A stretch of DNA of 64,000 nt from Tanytarsus gracilentus (taxonomy: Eukaryota > Arthropoda > Insecta > Diptera > Chironomidae). The position numbers and the translations under genes are program-made. This document shows positions 42,856 through 52,019 of this stretch, piece by piece. Every line of letters starts with the position of its first letter. Within the stretch, counting starts at the first letter, position 1. Location of the stretch: contig JAXRKN010000040.1 in NCBI GenBank assembly GCA_038502055.1, positions 4,030,001 to 4,094,000 of the forward strand, given 5' to 3'. The notes beneath the pieces were generated by a model, which worked only from the letters and a program-made list of their open reading frames with translations, did not search any database and was not told the DNA's origin.

Positions 42856-43738
42856 TTAAATTTTGACGAAATCTGGGAGCAGTGGTGCTGTTTTTCGACT
42901 AGGAATATTTTTTGTTGGGCTTGACAATGAAGTGTTCAATTCCCTATCGAAATATCGAGTGTCAGAAGATTGTGCCGATGATTTTAGTTCCTCCTGCGAA
43001 GATTTTTTGCTCTTGACCTTCTTCTTAAACACCATCGAGTATTTTTTTCTATCACGTTGCTGCACATTATTCACCCTGAAAATGGACGTTTTTCAAATAA
43101 AATCACACATATGCATATTAAATTTTCGCTTACATCTTCAATAGTTTGGGATTGGTGACGACCGAAGTTTTCTTCTTTGGTGACGGCTGAGAATTTGGCT
43201 GATCTACGTTTTGAATTGAAAATTGTTTGATGATTTTTCGCTTCTTTTTCGCACTCGAAATTAAATCATTTCCTTTTGTCCTATCCAGCTTATAAATTGA
43301 TGCCTTCTCGCCATTCGCCTTTTTACGCTGCAGATTCTTTGCCTTTATTAGTGACTCGGTTGCTTTCTTTATCGTCTCATTTTCCTTCTGTTGCTTTGTC
43401 ATCAGATGCGAGGCATTTACTAACTTTGTATTGCTGATTCTTATCAAGTTCATCTTTTTAATTACCACTTCTGGATGTTCTTCTGGATGTTGCAGAAGTG
43501 ATTCACTCGCTCGTATCAACGATCGCTTTGTATTCTTAATTATGGCACTTTTGGCAATCGGTGGAGGTTCGGGAACTTTAACAGGCGGTGGTGGCAAGGG
43601 AGGCTGAATGGCAGAGGAAACTTGTTGATTGAGAAACTTTGGATTCACATGAATTTTGTTTGTCATGAGAAAGTTGGGATTAATATAAGCGTTCTTGAAT
43701 TTTGGATTGATGAATATTGTTGTCGATTTTTGTTCCAT
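42856..43738 (-). CDS. Small basic protein with NP[KN]F repeats (unrecognised)
   Basis: Two exons on the minus strand, 43738-43134 and 43075-42856, give 274 residues. The intron is 58 bases (GTAAGC to TTTTCAG). The first 40 residues hold three spaced repeats of the form [IV]x0-1NP[KN]F (FINPKF, YINPNF, HVNPKF). A Pro-rich linker (PPLPPPPVKVPEPPP) follows, then a Lys-rich region with RISNTKLV, IYKLDRTKGN and KKKRK, and a Ser/Lys-rich tail ending PLLPDFVKI. It is probably nuclear, from the KKKRK-type signals. The NP-aromatic repeats and RxSxTKLV remind me weakly of the non-zinc-finger parts of ZC3H3/Smicl proteins. No CCCH finger is present, so I do not assign the family. It starts 390 bases head-to-head from RpL14. 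Confidence 0.78.
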
Positions 43739-44127
43739 TTTTGTGTGAGTTGCGAGTCCGCGAGAACGCTAAAATTAAGTAAATTTATTTTTTTTCTTTG
43801 TGACTCAGAAAATTCTTTATCTGGGTAAAACCTAAATAATGCGGACACTGAAATGTAAATTATTTAAAAAATATAAACTATACCTCACCTTACTTTTAGG
43901 ATCGAATTGAAGATTTAATAATTAATTACGACAGCAAAATGTGTAAAATTTAAGACAAACAATTTAAATTTGTTCAATTGTTTTGAAAATTCCTTCTTAC
44001 AAAGGTGTTCAACGAAGCCATGCTGCTGAATTGTTGAGGGGGAAATAAACTTTTCAATCGCTGAATTGAACAGGGGATAGTTTCAGAGAAACTTCCAAAA
44101 AACGGTCTTTTCGCTGAATCTTTCAGA
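43739..44127. promoter_or_regulatory. Divergent promoter region, NPKF protein gene / RpL14
   Basis: A 389-base interval between opposite start codons. A TOP-like CTTTTC at 44107-44112, about 21 bases before the proposed RpL14 ATG, is the likely ribosomal-protein transcription start. Confidence 0.55.
44107..44112 (+). promoter_or_regulatory. TOP-like transcription start of RpL14
   Basis: CTTTTC lies just upstream of the candidate start codon. A pyrimidine-initiated, very short 5' UTR is typical of ribosomal-protein mRNAs. The exact start is inferred. Confidence 0.45.
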
Positions 44128-45266
44128 ATGGCATGTATTTTGGCATCAAATTTTAATTAATTTTTGTGGTTTATCGTGTGAAATTCAAAGTTAAAAGTAT
44201 TAAAAGTTGTGCATAAGTGGAAAATCTTCATTATAAACCTCAATTTATCTTCATAAAATGTAAATTTCGCGAGATTTTTACACCAAATACGTCACGTTGA
44301 AAATATGAAAATATTTCAACATTTAAAATTCATTTAAAACTTTAACCTTAAATTTAAAAATCAAATCGAATTAAATCTTCGATAAACCACATTGAAATTA
44401 ATTAAAATGCTCCACAAGAAATCACTAAAAAGTAAAAATAAAAAATCTAACCTAAATATTTTTTTGTTTTAGGGTTTTACGAGATTCGTAGAAACGGGAC
44501 GCATTGCGAGAATCTCTCGCGGCCGCTACAAGGGCAAATTAGTTGCAATCGTCGATGTGATTGATCAAAACAGAGTGAGTATCCATTGTTAAGTTAAAAT
44601 TGCATCAATTCCTAAATTATGATGAACCTTAATAGTAAGAGCCGTCTGATACACACATGCAGATAAAACTATTTTATAAATTATTTAACAGCTGAGAAAT
44701 TACATGCTATGATCATCATTTAAAAGTATTTTGATAAAATTACTAATTGAGTTTACTCTCACTTTTTAGGTTCTCATCGATGGACCACTTACTCGCGTTC
44801 CACGCCAACAATATCCAGTCAGTCATCTTCATCTGACTAAATTCGTTGTCAAATTCCCCTTCACAGCGCCAACACGTATCGTCAAGAAAGCTCTCGAAGA
44901 TTACAAATTGAAGGATAAATGGAGTCAGACATTGTGGGCTGAACGTGCTAAAGCTAAGCGATTGGTAAGTGATTATCACACATAAATCGTTCAAAGTTTA
45001 ATATCTTTAATTTCTAGCGTTCAAATTTGACCGATTTCGAACGTTTCAAGGTGCGCATCACTAAACGTTCCAAGAATCGCATGATTGAACCTGTCTTCGA
45101 GAAGCTCAAGAAAGCGGCATCCAAGAGTGGATTACTCTATGGTAAACCAGTGAAAGGAACTAAACCATTGCCACCCAAGAAACCGAAGACCGATGGAGCC
45201 AAGAAGAAGAAGAAGGTCATCAAGAAGAAGGCAGGAACCACAGCCAAGAAGCCCGCAAAGAAATAA
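44128..45266 (+). CDS. RpL14: 60S ribosomal protein L14 (eL14)
   Basis: Coding exons 44473-44574, 44770-44964 and 45018-45266 are certain. They encode the KOW-like domain ([20 protein letters not shown], then [15 protein letters not shown]), the LHLTK block, and a Lys/Ala/Pro-rich tail ([10 protein letters not shown]). Exon 2 begins at Gly-Phe-Thr-Arg-Phe-Val, so a start Met must come from upstream. The best candidate is ATG 44128-44130, 16 bases after a TOP-like CTTTTC, joined directly to GGT at 44473. This makes 182 residues, but the donor would then be GCATGT, a GC-AG intron. L14 is a component of the large ribosomal subunit. The basic tail is longer than the core and Lys-rich, as in other insects. 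AATAAA lies at 45349-45354. Confidence 0.95.
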
Positions 45267-45348
45267 GCTTACCCGTTAAGATCCTTCACAAAAAAAAACT
45301 ATTTTGTGCGGTTTAAAAATGAAGAACATCATCATTGAACTAAGGAAA

Positions 45349-45354
45349 AATAAA
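45349..45354 (+). promoter_or_regulatory. Poly(A) signal of RpL14
   Basis: AATAAA 83 bases after the stop, ahead of the same-strand dib gene. Confidence 0.65.
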
Positions 45355-45652
45355 AAAATGTTTATTCCAAAAACAATTTTTTTTCGTATTCATTTTAAAT
45401 ATTTTCAACGGTGCTCTCGCTATCGCAGATCAAAATAGATCAGTCATCATCGTTGTTCTCGATAAAACTAAAAAATCGTTGAATTATTTGAATGCGAAAT
45501 TTTTTGCATGAGATTTAAATAAAATTTTCAGCTGATTTAAAAAGATTTTTTTCGAAATGCGTAGAATACGGGAAGAACAGGGAATAAGAAGAGAGAAGAA
45601 AAAAATAAAAAAAACTGAAAAAACCCCTCAGTGTGAATTCTTCAGTCTTCAA

Positions 45653-47403
45653 ATGTGTACACGTTTAAAAAATATGCACAAGTATTTTAATTTCGTCAGA
45701 CGCAATTTCTCGGTTCAAGTTTTAAAAAGTGAAACGGAAAATGGCGTTCAGCATATACCAGGACCTAAAGGAATTTTTGGCATTGGAAATTTTTATAATT
45801 ATACAAAAACTTTTGGTAAAAAATTTTAATTAAACATTAAAAAATGTAACTTTTAAAATATGTTTTAGGAAAATATAGTTTTGATGAGTTGCATAAAGCC
45901 GGTTTCGATAATTATAAAAAATATGGTTCGATCGTGTGCGAACGAATGTTGCCGGGTGTTTCAATTGTGTGGCTTTATGATCCCATTGACATCGCTCAAA
46001 TGTTCAATGATGGACCTGGAAATTATCCATGTCGAAGAAGTCACTTGGCACTCGAGAAATTTCGAAATGATCGTCCAGAAATTTATAAAACGGGCGGATT
46101 GCTTCCAACGTAAATTTATGTCTCAGACTTTTTACAATATATGCTAAAATAAACACAATTTAAATTCATATAGAAATGGTCCAGAATGGTGGAAAATAAG
46201 ATCTGAATTTCAAAAAGGCTTTTCATCACCTCAAAGTGTTCGTCAAGCGCTTCCATCTACAGATGAGATCGTACGAGAATTTATTGAAATGATTCCGGGT
46301 CAATTTAATTCAGATTGCGTTATAAAAAATATGGTTGCAGAGTTTGAGAGGCTGAACTTGGAGCTCGTTTGTCGGGTGGCTTTCGATGAGCGACTCAATA
46401 GCTTCTCCGAGGCTGGAAGGGATAAAAATTCACTTTCAACACGTCTTATCGAATCAGCACATGAAACAAATACACTATCATTGCCATTGGATCAAGGCTT
46501 TCAATTATGGCGACTCTTCGAGACGAAAGAATATAAAAAATTAAGAAAAGCTCAAGAGTCTATGCAAAATGACGCAATTGATTTAATAAAACGATGCATA
46601 CAGCGAGCTGATGATGGAAATGCTCTTCTACATCAATACTTAAAAAATCCTAAAGTCAGCAAACGAGACATCGTTGGAATGATATGTGATTTTTTGCTTG
46701 GTGGCGTGCACACAAGCTCGTATTCAACAGGTGCCGCTTTATATCACATTTCAAAAAATAAACATGTGCAGGATTTAATGCACGAGGAAGCAATGAGGGT
46801 TCTTCCGAAAGTGAGCGATGAAGTGACGCCGCAAATTATGAACTCGGAGATTCCTTACACGCGAGCTGTGCTTAAAGAGACTTTTCGATTGAATCCAATT
46901 TCAATTGGGATTGGCAGAATTTTAAATCACGATACGATTTTTAGTGGATATTTAGTTCCAAAAAATGTGAGATAATTTTAAAACTAAAAAATCTATAATT
47001 AAATTTCATCATTTTCAGACGACGGTCGTTTCACAAAATTTTGTGGCATGTCGATTGGAAGAAAATTTTAAGAATGCATTACAGTTTCAACCCGAACGAT
47101 GGATGAAAACGTTAAATCAGCAAAAATGCAATCCATACCTCGTAATTCCATTTGGTCACGGAATGAGATCGTGCATTGCTAGAAGATTTGCCGAGCAATC
47201 GATTCTGATTTTTTTGCTAAGGGTCAGTAACTATTTTTTGCAATTTTAATAATTTTAATTTTTAAATTTCATAGTTGATGAGAAGCTATAGCATTGAATG
47301 GAAAGGAGAGCAAGAAGTTATGGATATTAAAACGAAGCTAATTAATCAGCCAAGTTGCGACATCAATATAAAATTTAAAAAACGTTTCGATTCAGATTTT
47401 TAA
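45653..47403 (+). CDS. dib: Cytochrome P450 CYP302A1, disembodied (ecdysteroid C22-hydroxylase)
   Basis: Exons 45653-45815, 45869-46109, 46174-46966, 47019-47222 and 47275-47403 give 509 residues. The N-terminus (RLKNMHKYFNFVRRNFS) is basic and amphipathic, as expected for a mitochondrial P450, and is followed by IPGPKG. Diagnostic CYP302A1 blocks are GLLPTNGPEWW, TRLIESAHETN, LDQGFQLWR, RAVLKETFRLNPISIGIGRI (ExxR present), FQPERW and the heme loop PFGHGMRSC with the Cys ligand. In insects dib is one of the Halloween enzymes and hydroxylates the ecdysone precursor at C22 in prothoracic-gland mitochondria. The I-helix reads GGVHTSS where family members usually have an A/G-G-x-D-T-T/S pattern, so the acidic residue is replaced by His. 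ATG 45653 is preferred; an in-frame ATG at 45557 would add 32 lysine-rich residues. AATAAA lies at 47490-47495. Confidence 0.96.
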
Positions 47404-47418
47404 AAATTCTCGTAAGAA

Positions 47419-47424
47419 TTTATT
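47419..47424 (-). promoter_or_regulatory. Likely poly(A) signal of the Cys-rich gene
   Basis: TTTATT on + (AATAAA on -) lies 77 bases past its stop, inside the 3' UTR of dib. Confidence 0.5.
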
Positions 47425-47489
47425 TGCATATTTAAATTTAATTTTGTTTGTGATCTTTTTTTTATGATTTTCCGAATGCAATTAATTGT

Positions 47490-47495
47490 AATAAA
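47490..47495 (+). promoter_or_regulatory. Poly(A) signal of dib
   Basis: AATAAA 87 bases after the stop, only six bases from the stop codon of the convergent Cys-rich gene. Cleavage would therefore fall inside that gene's last exon. Confidence 0.55.
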
Positions 47496-47500
47496 TTTTT

Positions 47501-49497
47501 TTAGTGTCCGATTCTTCCAGAAATTTGACTTCTCACGACGCCTCGTGATCCAGTTACAGGTTTGACTGATTGGACCGGTGTTCTACGAATTATATGTGTT
47601 CTTCTTCCAGAGATTCCTTTTCGACTTTTTATCGCTTTTCTTCCACTTTTGACTTTAGGACGGACAATTTTTCGTCCTCCAGTGCTTCGAACAATATTTT
47701 CAATTTTTTTAGGGCTTTCTTCAGTTCCAATTATTCCACTATCAACTGAGCCTCCGACAATAGTTTGCCCTACAACATCATTTCCAGTCGATGAGATTAT
47801 TTTCGTCAATCCAGCAGTTTCAATAACTCCTCCGCCAACGACACCTGTCTCAATTATATTTTTTACGTGACTATCTTCATACTTTGAATAAACTTTGCCA
47901 GCATAACGAGTTTTTGGAACAAAAGGAACTGGAGTGGTCGTAGGTTCTGAGCAAGTCGGGTTTATCCAATCGCCAAGGCAACAAAATTCATTTGTAGCTC
48001 CGTTATCACAGCAAAATGGGTACGTGGTATCTTCAGCTCCATTAAAGCACAACTTTTTAGGAGGGTAAGGGGCAAGCACTTCTGTAACTACTTCAATAAC
48101 TTTTTCTGGATAAGGACCTTCAATTACTTTAGGTTCTGAACATGTTGGATTGACCCAGTCGCCCGCGCAGCAGTAAGGATTTGTTGCTCCATTAGGACAG
48201 CAGAATGGATAAGCAACATCCGGAGCACCATTAGGGCAGAGAGGAGCTGGTTTTGATGTTGTGGTCGTAGGTTCTGAGCAAGTCGGGTTTATCCAATCGC
48301 CAAGGCAGCAAAATTCATTTGTAGCTCCATTTTCACAGCAAAATGGGTACGTGGTGTCTTCAGCTTGATTAAAGCATAACTTTTTAGGAGGGTAAGGAGC
48401 GAGCACTTCGGTAACTACTTCAATAACTTTTTCTGGATAAGGACCTTCAATAACTTTAGGTTCTGAACATGTTGGATTGACCCAGTCGCCCGCGCAGCAG
48501 TAAGGATTTGTTGCTCCATTAGGACAGCAGAATGGATAAGCAACATCCGGAGCACCATTAGGGCAGAGAGGAGCTGGTTTTGATGTTGTGGTCGTAGGTT
48601 CTGAGCAAGTCGGGTTTATCCAATCGCCTAGGCAACAAAATTCATTTGTAGCTCCATTTTCACAGCAAAATGGGTACGTGGTGTCTTCAGCTCCATTAAA
48701 GCATAACTTTTTAGGAGGGTAAGGAGCAAGCACTTCTGTAACTACTTCAATAACTTTTTCTGGATAAGGACCTTCAACAACTTTAGGTTCTGAACATGTT
48801 GGATTGACCCACTCGCCCACGCAGCAGTAAGGATTTGTTGCCCCATTAGGACAGCAGAATGGATAAGCAACATCCGGAGCACCATTAGGGCAGAGAGGAG
48901 CTGGTGGATGAACAATCTCAGGAATGCCATACTCTTCATGTACAGCTTCAGGAACGGCTGATTCATATTTGACAATTGGAATTTCGGGCAAGGGGATAAT
49001 TTCTGGCGGTGATGGTGGTGCAGGCACAAATTCTTGCTTGAAATCTTCTTCTGGACAGGAACTGATAATAATTAAATATTAATCACTTAATAAATTTAAA
49101 GAAAATTAAATCCTACTGTTCAGTAACGGCTTTGAGTGTCGGAAGTGCAGGTGGTCCATACTCATTGTGAATCTTGGGAATTTTTGGCACTCCATATTCG
49201 TCGTGAAGTTTTGGTGGTCCGTATTCTTCTAGTGTGTCTAATGAATGAGCGAAAGCATCTTGTGTTCCATGAAATTCATCATACTCTGACAGTGGCTGTA
49301 AAATTCCAGGTGCTGAACGTTCTTCAATAGGAAGACTTTGAACATCCCAAGCTGTAAAAATTTCTTCGTCTCTCCTTTTTCTTTCAGAGTGAGGAGATGC
49401 AACGGCAAGGCCTACAAAAAGCAGGCAAATTGCAAGCAGTTTCTAAAAAAATATTTTTTAATAAATTATTTTCTAAAAGTGAAAAAACACAAACCAT
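47501..49497 (-). CDS. Secreted Cys-rich tandem-repeat protein
   Basis: Exons on the minus strand: 49497-49495 (only ATG), 49442-49117 and 49061-47501. They give 629 residues. Residues 1-16 are a signal peptide (KLLAICLLFVGLAVA), followed by a furin-like site RKRR at 22-25. Residues 26-165 are Pro/Glu-rich with EYGPP/EYGVP/EYGIP motifs seen in some insect extracellular proteins. Residues 167-493 are three copies of a 109-residue unit. Each unit has two modules with the spacing C-x11-CC-x8-CC-x8-C (CPNGAPDVAYPFCC and CFNGAEDTTYPFCC types), separated by the linker GPYPEKVIEVVTEVLAPYPP. The tail is Gly/Val- then Arg/Lys-rich. The paired-Cys modules suggest a disulfide-crosslinked extracellular matrix, cuticle, silk or egg-coat protein, but I do not recognise the family. 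A TATA box and initiator lie just upstream. Confidence 0.9.
47940..48910 (-). repeat. Three 327-bp tandem coding repeats
   Basis: The phrase GGTTCTGAGCAAG recurs at 47943, 48270 and 48597, exactly 327 bases apart (109 codons). The units differ by only a few substitutions, for example CFNQAED in the middle unit and CVGEW in place of CAGDW in the first. This suggests recent unequal exchange or gene conversion. Confidence 0.92.
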
Positions 49498-49533
49498 TTT
49501 ATGTTTTTGTTGATGACAGTTTAGATTTTAAAC

Positions 49534-49568
49534 TGATATCGATAACATAAAAGTTGACACCTTTTATA
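49534..49568 (-). promoter_or_regulatory. Core promoter of the Cys-rich gene: TATA box and initiator
   Basis: On the minus strand TATAAAAG (49568-49561) is followed 34 bases on by TCAGTT (49536-49531), the insect initiator consensus, with A at about 49534. This leaves a 5' UTR of about 36 bases before ATG 49497. The spacing and both motifs fit a strongly, tissue-specifically expressed insect structural gene. Confidence 0.7.
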
Positions 49569-50673
49569 CGAAAAAAATTAAAGAATCCATTCTGAATTAA
49601 ACAAGTGAATCTCGTTGCACATGTTACAAATATTTTTAGTGCAACATCGAGTCATGTTAATGCGTCAACATTTTTCTAATTTTTAGCCGGTAGGAAACGA
49701 AACAAGTTTAATTGAATGACTGCGTTGAAGGTTAAGGGCAACATTGATACTCTAAATTATTGATAGCTCGAAACTATTAAAAAAAATTATTGCAAACATT
49801 TTTTTCATACCATAGGAATTTTTATTTACAATTTTATTTCACTTTACATTTTATATAAATTTAATTATGAACATATGAGTGCAAAAATGTTTTAACAACG
49901 GAACTTAATTTCGTTCAGTATGACTTATTAACTCACATGAGACTTTTATTCAATGCTTACAACAATGTGACTTAATTCATGTTGGGCGCGAAAGTAACTT
50001 TTTTAAAAATTATAAATCGTTTGTTGAAAAAAAAACCAGTTCGTGTAAATTGTAACTAAAGGAAGATCATTAGCAAAAATGATTTTGATCTCTAAATGAG
50101 GAAATTTTCTTTTACGCATTAAGTCACATTTAATAGGATTTTTGATTTTGAAAGGAATCGTTTGAGTCATATGTGAGTTTTGAGCTTATTAATGAGAATT
50201 TTTAACTTTCATTAAATCTTTAAAAATCTCAAAAAAAAAAGAAGTTGATGAACGTGAAATTTTTATGGCAAATAAATGAACGACAAATAATTTTCTTAAT
50301 GAAGATGCTAATGAATTTTTTATGGCAATTCTTATTTTATTTTTAAAATGATTTTTACTTTCTGAATTAAGAAGGAAAATAAATTAAAGCTTAAAATCGT
50401 TAATTTCTCAACACACTCCGGTAGTTCGTTGTGTGGGAGTTCATTAACTCTATTCAATGCCATGTCCGCTTGTGAATTTATTTTATTCGAGTGTAAGATT
50501 GCGAGATTAATCAAAGAATGTTAATTAAATTAAGAGAAAGACCATAAAATTACAAACTAAAGTAAATTATCATGAAAGAGAGGATTTTTTTAATAAATTA
50601 ATCACATGATTTTTTACGTCATCGAGACGATGCATTTTCTTCGACCCTTAAATGTGTGCGCAGTGCTAATTTA
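49569..50673. other. Intergenic region between the Cys-rich gene and the cuticular gene
   Basis: It holds the upstream region of the Cys-rich gene and the 3' UTR of the cuticular gene. Minus-strand AATAAA (TTTATT) lies at 50477-50482. No coding exon is supported. Confidence 0.5.
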
Positions 50674-52019
50674 TTAGTTTGGTCGAGGATCGTATGGCGT
50701 CGAGTTAAAGCCAACATATCGATTGTTTTTTCGATGTACAAATCCATTTTTGCCAGCATTGTAATAAACAACTCTTCGAATGCCGAATGGATCAACGTAT
50801 CCGTAGCTTCCATCGCGACTCTCGTCGTTGTTCGTTACTTCTTCTTGATATTGACGCGGCAAGAAGTAACGGAAGCCATTTCGAGTTACACCCACGCCAT
50901 CATAGCTTCTACCAACTTCGTCAATTGAATTTCTGTCATAATCGACCACAACATTTCTACTCGCTTCATGTCGACTCGATTGCTGTCTATAATTCGTTCT
51001 TGGTCTCGATGTTATCGAAACAACATCAGTAAAACTGTCTTTAGGCGGTTGAAGGTCATTCGACAATGGACTCACAACAATAGGTGCGAGTGTACTTGAT
51101 AGAGGAACAACACTGTTGGTATCAAATGGATTTTCAGTCGATGAAGGATAGTAAGCGATTGGCGGGAGATGAGATTCATCTTTAGGTGGTTTTTCGGTTG
51201 ATGAGGAAAAGTAAGCGGTTGAATCGTCTTTAAGCAATGGCTTCACGGTCGATGAGGGATAATATGCGATTGGCGGGAGATTAGATTCGTCAGCTATAGG
51301 TTTAGGAGTTGATGAGCGATGATAAGCAATTGGAGGTAAATCACTTTCATCAATTGAAGCTGTGGGAAGAACGACGATAGGCGTCAATAATGTTTTAGGA
51401 GCTGAATCGTATGGTGGTTGATAATAAACTGAAGGTGCTTGAACACTCGATATGTCATTCGATGGAATTGAAATCCTCGGCTGTTCCAGATCGTTTGATG
51501 ACGGCAAATATTTATCGCGTGGCTGTGAATGTGGTCGAATGAAAACAGATGCTGGCGCTCTTTGATAATAATATCCGGGTGTGACAATTGGTCGAGTTGT
51601 TGTCGTTACTGGTGGGATGTAGGAAGCTTGATTGTTCGGTACTAGAACGCCAGATGTTGGTGGTGAATTTTTTGCCATTTTCATTGCCTCCTGTTGTTGG
51701 AGAAATGTTAAAAATTTTGTAACATTTTCTAAATTCTTAATCTTACCTGAATGGGTCGATCTTTTCCAACGAAGAATGTCTTGGCTTTAAGAATTCGATA
51801 GCCGCCCACATCGGCAATGTAGTCATTTTGTCTCAAATATCCAAATCCATCAATCCACGCATTTGTTCCTATCACAGTTCCATCTTGAAGGCGTCTCTCC
51901 TTTCTAAACTGTCCATTGTCCGTTTGATAACGGAAAAATCTTTCGGGTCCTTCGTCGGTCTGAATGTGATACTGACTACTTCCTGGAGTTCCAAAGTTTG
52001 CATGTGAAAGTTGAATTAT
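50674..52019 (-). CDS. Cuticular protein with two RR-type chitin-binding segments (5' exon missing)
   Basis: Exons on the minus strand: 52019-51747 and 51690-50674, joined in frame (PIQ then EAM), giving 429 residues without the start. Exon 2 carries a Rebers-Riddiford-like segment (RYQTDNGQF, then VIGTNAWIDGFGYLRQNDYI and GGYRI). The last 70 residues carry a second one (SRDGSYGYVDPFGIRRVVYY, then NGF). Between them is a Pro/Ser/Thr-rich linker with four imperfect repeats built on DESxLPPIAYYPSST. RR domains bind chitin in insect cuticle. The clear acceptor at 52020-52021 shows that an upstream exon with the signal peptide exists, and I could not locate it. The two-domain layout is unusual, since most RR proteins have one. 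The intron is 56 bases (GTAAGA to CAACAG). Confidence 0.87.

Noticed and set aside
47562..47870. 102-codon + frame rich in Pro/Leu/Phe
   Set aside because: It is the antisense shadow of the Gly/Val/Arg-rich tail of the Cys-rich gene.
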